Source: Enoplosus armatus (lineage: Eukaryota > Chordata > Actinopteri > Centrarchiformes > Enoplosidae). From it: a stretch of DNA of 64,000 bases. Made by a program: the position numbers and the translations under genes. The notes below the pieces were generated by a model. It worked only from the letters and a program-made list of their open reading frames with translations, made no database searches and was not told the origin of the DNA. Shown piece by piece: positions 27,101 to 41,500 of this stretch. The stretch spans positions 12,641,891 through 12,705,890 of the forward strand of contig NC_092180.1 of the NCBI RefSeq assembly GCF_043641665.1, written 5' to 3'. Every line of letters starts with the position of its first letter. Within the stretch, counting starts at the first letter, position 1.

Positions 27101-30100
27101 CCAAATGAACTCAACATTCCCAGTCTATTCTGCATTACTGATTATTTCCTTATGATTTTGTTGAAAAGCAACAGTTTTCTCTGTTTTCATGGCGTTTTAA
27201 CTGCATAGCTCCACGTGCTACCTTGCTGTTGTCTTTCTACGCGATGCAACCTGCCATTAAGAGGGGAATACCACTGAATTTAACTATGATTTAGGATACT
27301 GTACATTAATCAGCATATGCAACATGCAATATCACAGTGACGCACAGTTCCTTGGAGACTTGGGAAAGAAAAATACATTCAACATTATAAATTTGTATCA
27401 AATTTAAATCACAGACAATGTTCATCAATGTAGACATTTTCCTAAATGGGTTTAGATGTGGAGAATGTGATCCATACTAATGCAACAGAGCTTTTTAAAA
27501 TTCTAAATAGACATATTTTCACTGATAACAATGTTATTTTGTTTGCCAATTTCAATTAGTAAGCAAATTACAATATCAACAATAGATTTTCTTTCCAAAA
27601 AAGAGGAGAAAAAAAGTCTGCAATTCATCATCAACTGAGAATTAAGCGTGTGTAAGTATGATATTGCATTTCTTCCGCGATTCATTTTACCAGACTGTGT
27701 ATCATGCTAATATAAACTAAAACGATTGTTATTGCCAATTGTTATGACAAATGTGAATTCCTAAATCAAGTGCTATTCCCCTTTACGCATTGTTTGAACA
27801 TCTATAGGTCAACTAGCCACAAACACCAGCTTATACATTATCTGCCATTCACTGAATCAAATAAAACAAATAAAAGTTGATGCACTATGTGACATACTTT
27901 CTCCTCCTTGTTGTTGCTGTGTTTCTGAAAAGAAAATACAGTTACACAAACATCACTAGAGTTACGCAAATAAACATCAAGGAATGGAAACACTTTTTAT
28001 GTGGCTGTGTACTGAATATGTGTGTGGTTGCTCAGGAATGTGTGTTTGTGCACTTAAAGTAATTGAAATTCAATACTGAGTGTTGAAATAAAAACCACAC
28101 ATTAAAAGAAGCTAGCAATTTCACAAAGTAAGAGGCAGTGGATGAGGACTGAAATAAAAAGGAGTGTGCAGCTCTGCTGAAAGGAAGAGAGAAGCTACAA
28201 ACAAACAGATGAAATAACAGACATAACTTGACCAACTGACTAACTAAAATAAATTGGAAATATCTAGTAGTTGTCAAAGTATTCTGGAGTTAAACAGAAT
28301 GAAATCTATTAAAAAAGAAAAACAATGGGAACATTTTTTTTTTTTTGAAGGAATTTGCTTAGCATCCAGTGGATAATGACTACTTGCTGGACTTTAAATT
28401 AAAGATTTAAACAGCAATTATCCATTTCAACAGAAAAAGACTAACTACCAAAATATAATGTAACCTTGCGAAGGTTATAACTACATGGAAACAGCAGGGT
28501 TGTAGTATTTAGACATTTATAATCCTTCACTTTATACTTATTTTGTCATCCTCTCAATCTGATCATGAGACTTTTCTGCCAAGTAAAGAATGAAGTGGGT
28601 GTGTTTTTATACACTTTTGATGAATAAAATCAAAGACTAAATCAAGTTAAAATGTTTGATCAGGTTTTCAGACTCAACAAGTTGTTTGTTTGTCAATGCA
28701 TTGTTGCGCCAATCCTTAAAGCAGAGCAGAGAGTTTAAAAGAAAAAAGAGTCACAGAAAGTAGTGATGTCTGAAGGATGAAGTCTGTTTTCACTGGAAAC
28801 AAGTCCAGAGAGTTACTATTAAAAACCACTAACAAGAGAAGTCCAAGAATTTGTTCTGAGATTAAAAACCTAAAAAAGATGAAGTGCTATCTTTCTGTGC
28901 TTACCAATCAAATGTAGACATGCTAAAATATCTATAAAAGCTCCCTGAAGCAACAACTTTACACATCCTGACCTCTCTTTACATTACAGTGGTTCCAGAC
29001 TCAATGAGGTTGTTCTCAGATGTGTACAGCCACATCTGGATATGAAAAATGTAGGATACATAATAGAGGAACTGACCCAACAGTGAGTTCAACATCTTTT
29101 AGATACCGACGACCACTACTGTGAATATTTGATGGATGCTGAGAAGTTAAACTCAGCTTTAGCGATGTGTGATGTGTAAATTAAGAGTCTGGTCTCCTAT
29201 AAATGTAAGACACACTACAGGAAACATGAGCAGAGAGAGATGAGTACGTTATTACTTACTTGCTAGTTCAAAAATGTCTGGCTCCTCCCTGGCCAGTTTC
29301 TCTCTGCCCACGTCTGCTATCGGCCCAAAGATAACCACAGGCCTCAGGAACCCAGCTGTACAAGATCAAGACGATGTCATGGAGATTACCAAAGGTTAGC
29401 AAACACAATGCTAAACCAGATCATACATTTCTTATCACATTATAATAAATTACAACCAGTAATTGTTAAAAGGAAGTGCACAATACAAATGCAGTTTTAT
29501 AAAACAGCATAACCAATTAGATAACATCTAACTATCTATTCTGTACTTTTGTCTGTAATGATGTGATTTGAAGGTTTACATAACACACTGTATAAACTGT
29601 GTGAATGTACAAATGAATAACTTTTTAGTTAGCTAGAACTCACTAGTGCCGTGAAGGACCTTGTGTTTCTTGTGTACTACCATCGCCTATGTACTCATCA
29701 CCTATGTACTCTTACCTTCCCTCAGCACCACCCTCTCATAGGCAGGGAACTTGGTTTGAACTGGCTGCGCTGACAGGTCCTCCCTGCTCTTCCGCAAATT
29801 CCTCTTGGAGCTTCGCAATCCTCTGAATCTCCAGAAGTCTGCTCTGTCGCCCCCTGGTGTTTTGGGGAGGGTGTACTGCACACTGGATAGCTGCTCAGCT
29901 CTGGACAGAGAAGAGTAGGAGTAAGGTCAGCTGTCAGGACTTTTGTCAAAACTGCCAAAAAGGCCACTTTTAGATAGTTCAGGTATTTACATTCAGCTTG
30001 CTACTGAAAAGCTATGGTCATAGAGTGGTACTGTAACTCCATGCTGACGCTGCCTCAGGAACTTTACATGGCTTAAAAGACATTTTATATTAAGGCTAAT

Positions 30101-33100
30101 TGAAAAGTTGTCTTGAGGGCTCGTATAATATAATATGAAACATATAGCTCAACGTTCACATTATGAAGAGCCTAAATAACACATAACTGACTTTTCAGTG
30201 AGCTTAAGGCTTACCTCTTGTTAGCAAAGACAGAGTCATTTTGATATCCGCAAATGCATTACTATTGGCAGCAGTTACTTTCCCAAGATGACATACACTT
30301 TCAATGATGCTCCAATATACATACAGTATACTGTACAACAGAAACTAATACGACTTTGCAGTGAATTGATAAGCCTTATCTATAAAACTGACACACTTTC
30401 CAATTTATGATGAAGGCCATCTTTTGCAGTCTGTTTCCTAAAGTTTATGTAATTAGATCACTGCAGATGGGTCAACACATTTTTATACATAGAAAATGAC
30501 AGGAAACAGGACAAACAGTGGAGGGGTGAATAAGGCAGTGGGCCTACGTGAGGGAAGAACTCAGTCCTAGTGGTTTTGAATAACAATGGTTTTCCTTTGA
30601 TGTATGTTTTTTCAAAAATATTATTGATTCTGATTTTATGGTTTTATGTTTTGAAAGAATATCCAGGGAGGCAGAGACCTGAGATATATTTCACAATGCT
30701 TAATGCATGTGATAAATGCATGCAGTGTGTGGAAAGCAGGACAGTGAGGAATCTCTGAGTAAACACTGCCACAAGCTGTTGAAGGCTGTAGAGACAGGCC
30801 TAGATAAAACGATGCTGTTGGCTACACACAGGCCTCACAAAGTCCTCAAACAATAGATCCTTATAAAACCCTTTACCTGACACACGGGATGTATGCCTTA
30901 CTTTAAAACCACTTCCAGTTCATAACAGACTATAACACAGAACTAAAGCTTTTTCTTAAACAGAAACTCAAATATTAAGGAATAAAAATCATGATAAATG
31001 TGTCAAATACAGTAGATTAAATGGAGTAAATGAAAATAATCTGCTTTCTAATCCTTACTCGTTACTCCCAGATCAATCACAATGCTTCTATTCCTTTGCC
31101 TCCACCCTTGCCCATTCATAAAGTGCCAGAACAAGCTGTGCAGGTATTAAAAGGTGTGACCTGAAACTTCTTTTACCTGTTCTTGTTGGGAATGATGCCC
31201 CTTTCCACTTCCTGATGATTCTTGCCAATACGGATAGCGAGCCAGGAGCCTAATTTACCGTTGTAGAGCGTGTCTACTACACGAAACACCTCGCCCTTGT
31301 TAAAGCTGAGCCCATACGGTGACTCTTTTTCATATTCAAAATGTGTCCGAATGTAGAAGGAGTCACCCACGTCCGATTCCACTATCCTCCGATATACTAA
31401 AGAAAAAACAGAGATGAGTACAGCAACCTTTTAAATGTGCTGATTTTGATGCTTGATGTGTTTACATTGACAACACAGTACTTTATTCTGCCATCACTCA
31501 CCATCCTTCTTCTTCTGAGCCAGAATAGTAACTTCTTCTCCTCTTGGGAGATCCAGCAGAAATAGCACAGCCTCCTCCCGGATGATGTTAGCAAAGTCCA
31601 CATTGTTCACCTACAGATGCAGAGGAGAAGACGTAGAAGAAATAAACTTACAGTCCAATTGAAGGACTTGTGGACTATCATACAAAACAATTATAAACTA
31701 TTAATCTCATGTTATTGTAGGCAAACTTGATCCTGGTCATTTTTTAAATCATCAATGTTAAAAAAAAACAAAAAAAACAAAAACAAACAAACAGGTAGTG
31801 GATTAAAGCTTTCTCTCCTCCATTTTTCAACTTTCAACAACTTCCTTTATTCCCTCATTTGATTTCTAACAGAATAAGAAAAGAAAAACTTGCTCCTCAA
31901 CAGAAGCAGGGCGATGTATTCCCCCTACAACCTCCTCCAGCCCCTAGTCTCCTGCTCCCAAACACAATAAATGCTGTTTATTGACTCTGCTTGAGGGGCA
32001 GCAGGGGAACCAGAAACACATGGACTGAATCACTGAACCTCAGAAAGACACCTTTATCCTTCCCAGAAAAAGGAGGGCTTGACGTCTTTATCTCCACTAG
32101 CACAGCATGACCGAAGGGAAACCATCTAAAGACGGAAAACAATGTCCTGGAAGTCTCTAAGATGTGTTTGTACAGTGGAGAGAACACACACAAGGAACAA
32201 ACGTGGGAGGAACACAAGTCACATTATATTCATTAAGAGAAAGATATAAGGTAAGCTTTGTTTATCAGATAAATGCAGTCCATAAATGTTAATATAATGG
32301 GGAAAAAATGTCGAAGTATTCAACCTCTTCTGCACAGCTTCACAGTTGCAGCATTAAACATAGCAGGTGTAATCCTTGACTTTTGTATAAACATGTCAGA
32401 ATGGATCCAACACTGACATCAAGAGGGTTTCCATCATCCCATCAACAATGTTACTCTAGTGTTCAGTGCAACAGAAAGTCAACTGTTCTGAGGTCAGAGT
32501 GCAAGAACGAACTCTATTGTGTCTTCACATTGGAAACAAGGGGAGTTTTGACACGAGGCAGAGCCTGGGATGACTCATAAACTGACAGATACATTGTACT
32601 CTATTCCCAAGATCTCTTTACACAGAAATAAAACTATTGTGGCCATGGGATCACATAGTTTCACCACTGATTATCTAAGTTAGTGTGGGCAGCTACTGTT
32701 CATCTATTTTGACAATAACACCAGATGTTCTTCCCACCTTCATACATGTCATGGAAAAAAACGGTAACAGTTAATACTTTCTCGGACAGAAAACAATACC
32801 TTGGAATCTTACAAGCTACATAATACTAAGAACACACTGCAAATACAAGACATTGAAATGAAAAGATCTACTTTAGCCACAGCCTACATATCTGCATGTG
32901 GCTGAGAGGAGTAACACATACACTACGCTCACACGTGCACAAAATCAAGTTATTGGCAACATCTGGTTAAGAAGGAAATGAGAGAACACATTTACACACC
33001 GCTGGTTACTGTAAAACCTGTGTTTACATTTCTCTCCCCTACCACTGTCCATTTTCTTCAACCAAGGCTGGCATATTTGATAAATGACAGCGTAGCCTGA

Positions 33101-35501
33101 GGCCTTTTCTTCCTGGAGCGCTTTAACTGACGGTGAAATGAAAGTACATCCTCAGCTGTAGGAGAGGACAGTTTTTACAGAATGATATAAATAGTCCACT
33201 TCAGCCGTGAAAACCAACTGAGATCTACTTATTTTAGTTTCAGTTTCTAGCCAGACTCTGGGTTTTAATTAACACAAAGTGACAAATAATGATCTTTCCT
33301 TTCAACCCACTGATTTGCTGCCTTTATGATACTCTCCCTCTCTGAAAAGTGTGTCACGTAAATGTGCACATAAAAAGACTGGTGATATATTTTTAGTACA
33401 TGGCCAACAAATCAGATTTCTCCAGTAAAAATGAATTCTCTCAATCCCTCACATCTCTCAGAAAGCAAACAACAGCCATGTTGTTAAGTGATGGAGTGAG
33501 GCGTACCCTGAGAATCTGGTCTCCCTCCTCCAGCCCCTCCTTGGCCGCAGGACTGTCCTCCAAAACTCCTGCCACAAAAATTCCCACGTCGTTCCCTCCT
33601 GCTAACCGCAGACCGACACTCTCTCCCTTCTTGAACTTGACCAGCTTCATACTTGGCCTGCAGAAGAAACACAGGTAGACAGGTAGAATTAAGGAAAAAG
33701 GTCAGCAAATCAGGGATTTAATAATAAAGAAATAATTCTAAGAGACACAAAACACAGCCAGTTATTCACGCAAGCAGAGTGTGGTGTAACAACAAAGCCA
33801 AAACAAAGTTCATTCATATCAACAAAGTGAATAATATATGAACTCGATACACATGCGACAATGCAGATCTGCAGTCAATACTGTAAGGTGCTTTGGATGA
33901 GAGCATCCAGGACAATTACCTGAGGATGCTGTCATCATGAGCGGCGCTGGGTACAGGAGCGTCAGAGGGGCTGACAGGCAGGTCCACGTCAGGTTGACCA
34001 GGCTGTGCATAGACTGGCTTTGGTTCTGACACAAACACAAACGAAGTGGAAAGTGGAATAACACTTCCAAAGAAACCTACATAATCTATGCAGAGTTACT
34101 ATTAGTTCCATTATTTTGCACAGTAAAGATAGCTAGCCACGTGCTGGGTAACAGTGAAACCGAGTAAAAGTGAAAGCATCAACCTTAATCCATAGATTTA
34201 GTGATGAGTATTTGTTTTGTAATATTATACACTATTATTTTTCTCAGATGTGGACATGTATAGTTAATATTTCTTTGTAAAGACTGAGAGGGAAGTGTGA
34301 ATATGTAATTTGCAGTTATTAATAACTTTTACAACGATGTTAATTAGATACTGCACAATAAACAACAGTTTAGATTGTGTGTTTTTAGAAGCTCTAAACA
34401 GTAACAGTGGAGTTAAGTGTTAAAGTGTATCTGACCCCTGACACACTGTCTGACTTTTTGTTTGTCTTTATAATAATTTGTCCTCAGGTACAGCTCGACA
34501 GGACAAAAAAAACCACTTGTAGAGTTGATTAAATTACAGCAGTATGCAGAGTAAGCCTTAGTGAACATCTCTTTGCTTTAAGACCAAACAGGAATCATAC
34601 TATACTAATGACTAGATGTAGAAATACAAAAGGAGCCGAGACAAACATGAGAGACCACACTAATCCCTATCGCTGAGGGCTGATAGGCAGAGGTTTCTGT
34701 ACCAGGCAGCGGAGGTAACTGTTTGTCATCTCTGGAGCTGGCCTGGTCGCTGGCCTGTGACAAGACGCCATCATCAGAGCTTTTCACTGGTGTGGACATG
34801 GCCCCTGGTTTAGATATGCGATCATCATCTCGACTTCGATGGCTGAAATAAACAAAAATAACAAGTGGCAATTCAGTACGAGTGGACCGCCGGGGGTATA
34901 AACAATGACAGTTTACATTAATGATTCCTTAAATGAGTGTTTCAGTGTGAAGAATGACCTCATGTGTTGTTGTAAGTGTTTATATAGTTTTATCCTGTGC
35001 TGACATCACCAGGAAGACACAGACACTAAAATTAATCCAAAAGGAAATAGCATGAACTATGGATTACGTAATAAGGGCACATGGAAAGAAAATTTGATGA
35101 GAAGACAATAAGCAATTAAAAGAATGAGCGGCTCGGTCAAAGAGAACCTGCACATTTCTAAAGTTGTTCGTCTGTATTTCGAGTATTTGAGTTTTTTCTT
35201 ACTTTTTATTTTATATAGTGTGGGCTATGCAGTATGTCAATGGAAAACCACATTCCCAACCAGAAACTGTTGTTAATTTCAATTGGAACAGACAGGGTTT
35301 ATAAATGTTTTAATTTCAAAATTACATTTTTAAGATTGATGTGAACTTCCATTTTATTGACCATACAGTAACCTTTCCAATAAAAGCACACAAGCAGAAA
35401 AAGAAAAATCAGACCACGTCTCCCAACATAAACTCTTGAGTTAGGATACTTTTCAGTCCAAGTTCCTGTTTAACCTGGATAAAATAAACAAGGGGAAACT
35501 A

Positions 35502-35532
<31 letters not shown>

Positions 35533-38500
35533 GTGTGTGTGAGCCTAGTAGGCCAAGTCTAACAGAGTAGAAAGGCCTCTGCTGCTTAAAACAATGGTTG
35601 AATTCCAATCTGGTCACATGACGGCCTGCTGGCACAGTACTTGAGCTGAATTCAGAAGCTTTTGTAGAAGAATGTGAAGGTGCAGACTGTGCCACCAGCT
35701 CAGACAAGGCAACTTTTCCCATGCCTATTCTCTCATTTTTGCTCTTGCAGTATGAAAACATGCAATGTAGGAAAAATATACAGTACAGTGTAGTCACCCA
35801 TAGTCACACAATAAAACACAGTAAAACACAGATGCCAAAGCAGTACATGTACATCCATTTACACGCAATGAGTGATACTCAGGGTTAAACCTGTTAGCTG
35901 TGCAGCTGCTGAACATAATTGCAGTATTTCCCACCATGGAATGGCCTTTTCTAGGTCCCTGAAATGTCCAGAACAATTCAGCTTTACTCATGAATCTGAC
36001 CTGTATGTCAGCAGAATCAGCATCAGAGAGACCTGCATGGGAGTTTGTTGTGAAGAAGGGTAAATGAGAGCTGCAGCCCGCAGCCCGAGGATAAATAACA
36101 CAATTGTAATGGGAATGAGAAACAGACTGTGTGTTTGTGTGTGCAATGGATGAATGAGAAAGAGTGTGAGAGAGAGACAAACAGAGCAAGAGCAAGGGAC
36201 AGAGGGGGAGAGAGGAGTGAGAGAGAGAGAGAGAGTGTTGTGGCCTAAATCTGCAGTTCCTTGCTGCAGAATGGTGCTAAAAAAGGCTTCACACTGACAA
36301 ACACCATTTGACAGAAGCCTTTGTTCAATCCGCTCGCTTACACATTCTTACAGTATGGGTACAGGCAAGAGAGAGCAAGTGAGTGAGAGACTGAAAAAAG
36401 TGAAGGAGCGTGAGAGGTATGGCAGCACAGACATCAACAAACAATGCAAAATATGGTACTGGATCTCTACACTGCATAACAGTCCCGGCCTCTATAATTT
36501 CATACTCCTTCACAAGCTTCAAAATATGTAAAGAACACAACTGACTAGATATACTAACACCTCTTTACAAAACAAACACATACCATCAACAAGAATATGT
36601 TTTAAAAACAAAAATTCATTACTCACACAAATGTATCTGTAAGTTGAACCATGACGCTTATTAAGAGGATTTTGAGTTCAGTTCCTTGAAAGACAACACA
36701 GTGAGCCTTTTGCCTATGCACAAAGTGTACTCATGCTAACTGCTGTGATGATCTGTTGTATTCAAAAACATGGAACAGCGTCGTGCCCGAGGCAGAAGAA
36801 TGCCTCTACGCCATACAGCCAATCAGGTTAAACAAACCATCTGGCTTGGGGCAAAGCACTGTGGGAAGTATGTCAAATTCCTTTTTCCCTTCCTAAACTG
36901 GGAGATAGTAAAAACATTCCCTTACATCACAGTCTAGTGACAGTCAGACTGTTATTTCCTCAGTTACTTCATAAAACCACAACCACATTAGAAGCAGGTG
37001 TAACTCCCCTTGTGACACTTCATGTGCTTACCAGATCAACCAGTCATACTGATAAAAGAGATAAAAGAAGGGTGAGGGAAAGAGCAACAAAACTATTACA
37101 GTGAGAAACGCTCAAAACAAACATACTGGCCTGTTATCAGAGGGATGCATTCACTTACATTGGAAGTAATCTGTGCAACAGTGAACCTGCCCTCATCCTG
37201 CATTGAAACAAGTATGGTTACTCCACAGTCTGACACAATGTACCATCTAATGAAAGGCAGCACTGGAGGTTAATCTAGCCATATGACATGACTGACAAGC
37301 AACTAGTAAGCCAGACAGCTAAACTAGCAGCAGCATACTGAACTAAACTACAACAGCTATTTTAAGTGTGTGGCCCAGCCAAAACAAGTAATGTAATGTA
37401 AGTAATTTCTCAATAAGGCTACTGGTTTTTCAACTAAATTTGAGTTTTGTATACATGTTCCAGTCAGACATTTTGCCCTTTGGGAAGAGAATTTATTTAA
37501 CGACAGGTTTAGTACTCACATCTCACATAGTCAGAACTCCATCTCATCAAGTTCCCAGACGTCTGGAGACAATTGCCAGTATTTGACTAGCAATTACTTT
37601 AAAAATGAAGTAGCACCTCTTGTTGGTGTTCTATCTGGCTACAAACAAGTTCTATGTACCATCGTTTTTTTTTGGTTTGGAGTGAGACAGCGCACTGTGT
37701 CTGTGCCTGAAGGCCCATATAAACAAGATGAAATGGAGGTCTGATTACATGAGATCCTGACAGTTCAATCCAGAACAACAGCTTGAAGGCCGCATGGATT
37801 CGGGCCCATGATTCAATACCCACCCCTACGTCACAGAATAAGATTTACTGTGATCAGAAATCAGCAACAGACTTTACCCTCTGTCTTTTCTCGTTGCAGC
37901 CAATGACACCCAATAGCATGGGTGTGTTCCCAAAAGTGGCAAGCCTGTTTCAATCCCCAGTCCTGCTTTATCGACTGGGTTCAAGTCTGGAAGACCTCGT
38001 CATCTTGCCACATTCAACCAAGCACAGTATCTTGTTCCTGCCTTGTAAGCTTACAATGCCTCCACACTGACAGAGAGAAACTATAGTTTCCCTTGCATGT
38101 CTTCTTTCAGCTCTCCTTTGCCATCTATGCGTTTGTCAGCTACAAGAAGCTATGCAACCTCTAAACTACGAGAACGATAACTTACTGGAACCTCCAGCTG
38201 GCAGTAAGAAAAGAGGACAAAGAGACAGTATGGCCATTAAAGTAAATTGAAAGAACAGGACATAATTTGTACAGAGTATATGCATAAAATAGCTATCAAA
38301 TGGCATTGCATAAAAAAATTATCAATATCAGTATCAATAAACCTAGCTTTGCATGATTTAAATGAGTGACTCAATAGACCAGAGAAAACAGAATATAGCT
38401 TGAAGGTGATTCTCTGTTCAGAAAATGGTTAAAAACTTTCAAAACAAGACCTTGGTCCACAAGGAGACAGATCAATCCCTCCCACAGCAAGGCATTATTG

Positions 38501-41500
38501 GAACTCAGTGATGGCTCCATAGGGAGTGTGATGGTTTATGCATGCAATGTCTTTATCTATTGATTTATGCATTAGTGGTGCAAGGTACTTACTCAGCACC
38601 CACTAACCTTTGGGTGTGAACATGATGTATGATGTTGGGGTGGTGGCAGTATGGATGTGTGACTGTGGCATGTGTGACAGCTGTGTCCCATCACCATATC
38701 TGAGGTCCGAAGCGTGTGCATGTGTACTTCGCTTACCTGCCATTGCTGATCTGCCGAGGTGAGTGACGGAGATGGTCCGATGGTTCGGACCTGTCAGGCG
38801 AACGTGATCTACTGCCTCGCCCGTGGGATCGATTGGAATGGTCTGATGTCAGTGAATGTATTTCTGAAATGTCTGTGAAAGTTAAATTAAATATGCATTA
38901 GCATTTAACCAATGACATAAATCAAGATAGAGATAAAATAACAAGAACAAATTTATTTTAACTGCGATTGAAATTATTGCTACTGAGTGCTTAAAATAAA
39001 ACAATCAAACGCTAGCTGCAGCCAACAACGCAGTGCTACATGTCTGTTGTCTCACCATCTCTGTCGGAGTTATTGGCAGATGGGACGCTGTCATCAAGGT
39101 CAGGAATGTTGAGCAGCGTGGCTCGCTCATCTCTCTGCACCACCATCTTCAACTTGCCCTTTGACCTCTCAATCAGCTTCTTGGCATCTATCAGTGATAG
39201 GTTCTCTGTAACTGTGCCATTGATCTGCAAAAAGAAGATGAGCGGGTCACCACAAGAACCAGTTATCTTCACTGCATAATTGTTCTTGCAGAGCCCACAG
39301 TGTGCTTTGAAAACTATGGGATCATCACAAGGAAAAGAGGAATTGTGAACGCCTTAGTTCTCCCTCACATTAACGATAATTATGTCTTAAATAAGGAGAA
39401 ATATATGAAGCTATAAACAAGTGTAAAAATGTGTAATATATTTAGGGTTATAGTGCTTTTAGTGCTGTGAAAGACACAGAGAGTTGTTTTGTATCATATA
39501 TTTGTATAAAGCAAAAACTTTATTATCTTTATTCAAGTATTATTTCTATTGATCTTTGTCCTGCAATCACATTTCAACTAGAAAATGTCTCCGCCTCCCC
39601 TCAGTACACTGTAAACACTAAATTGGATTGTGAATTCATCTCTTTACTGTGAAGGGGGATTTTTCCCTCCTCAGAGATTGAGAGGATAAATATTCAAAGG
39701 AATAATGGAACGTGAGGTATTCCTGCTGGTGAGCCTGCATACTAATGAACTGTGACCTCACTCAGCGAGCTACTTTCAGCTGCTCCCAGATTACCACAGC
39801 AGACTAGTTCCCATACCTGAGACTCCCTTCTCCTTCACCCCACCTCACTCCTTCTGTAAATGAAATTAACTAAAACTATTTCTTTAAATATTAAACGTAT
39901 ACGTTTATTCAAATTATCTTTTTTTTTTTTAAATCATTTTCTTTTTAATCATTATCTTTATATTCATTTTCCCCATTTTTAAAACCCTGTCTCACCCATA
40001 GGCTCATTCATGCAAACACTCCTCTTTGCTCTCACCTTAAGTACAACATCTCCCTCCTGGATGTTTCCGTCTCTGGCAGCGAGGCTCTCAGGAGAGATGT
40101 CCTTCACAAAGATGTGGCTGGCCAACCGCAGTCCATATTCTGCTTTCAGATTTGATAAGCATAGCAAAGTAATATTAACAGGGCACATCTATTTAACCAT
40201 CACTTGGTTCTCTGCAAATAAGATTAAAAGACTAGCCGACATTAAAGATCTGATTGACCTTTACCGTAAGCACCAGTGAAGTTGAGAAACTCCAGTCTGT
40301 CCCTTTATATGCACATATATCTTTTTAACAATCTGTTTCAGTATTTTATCCACAATATCCATAGTCAACTTTACAGGTTCTTGGACATTGTGTTGCCCAC
40401 CTTCATTCTTGCGGGACTTGACAAGGGTGACCTTGGCAGGCCTGGGTGGAGCAGAGGAAGCTTGTGATCGGCGATCAGAGCGCGGTGAAACGCTCCTCTC
40501 CCTCGAGGCACTGTGATCCCGCCTGCCACTGCTGCTACGCTCACGATCGTGACGCCTGCCAGTGCCCGTGCCTCCGCTTGCTCCTTCATAGGCACTTTGG
40601 CCACCACGACCACTGTGGTGCTCATAGCCATCATCCTCATCACTGTCCTCTTCCTCGTGCTCTGACATCGTCTCCCTGTCCCCTGGCCGAGAAACAGGGA
40701 TCTGCACTTTCCTTTTCCGACGAATAGTCTTGGAAAAGACAGGAAGTTTTGAGTGTTAAAGAGGCAATTACTATGTGTCTCCCTCACATCAGACGTAAAC
40801 ATGACAGCATCATTAATGTTGCACAAAACATTCTGTCAAACAGCAATTAGAAGTGGACCCCAATCCTGAAATCATGCTCTGTAACATCAGGGGTCACTGT
40901 GATTGACACAAATTCAGGTTTGGTAAATATCTTCAGTATCAAACTTACTATCTTTGCATTTTTGCCACTTTTTCGGAGCTGCTGCACAGCGTAGGCATGC
41001 TCTACATTGTCCATAGAGACTGCATTGACCATCACCACTCGATCATTTTCTCTGAAATAAAAAACCCCAAAACAATTAACAATGTCTAAATAGTTGTAGA
41101 GATCTATGAGAATCTACACAATTCATACCCAGATGGTAGACATTTATATAGACCGAAATGGAACACGGAAATATTTGATAGGAGCTTACTTTTTAATGCT
41201 CCTACAACAACAAAATATTGTGGTAATACAATATATATATACAATACATATATAATATCAGAATCAGAATCAGAAATACTTTATTGATCCCCGGGGGGAA
41301 ATTGTACAGTACCGGTGCTCCCATTCAAGAGTAAAGTAGCATAATTTAGAACTAAAAGTATGTACAAAATATAAAAATAAGAAATAGAAAATAAAAAAAT
41401 ATACACATTTACAGTATTTAAGTGAACAATGAGGTAAAAAAAAATATACAATAACAATGTATATGTATGTATGTGTTGCACTGAAGTGTATGACTATATA

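Noticed and set aside
37783..38070. 95-codon plus-strand frame with an internal TTGCAG acceptor-like site
   Set aside because: No homology, no matching donor and opposite to the tjp1 strand.
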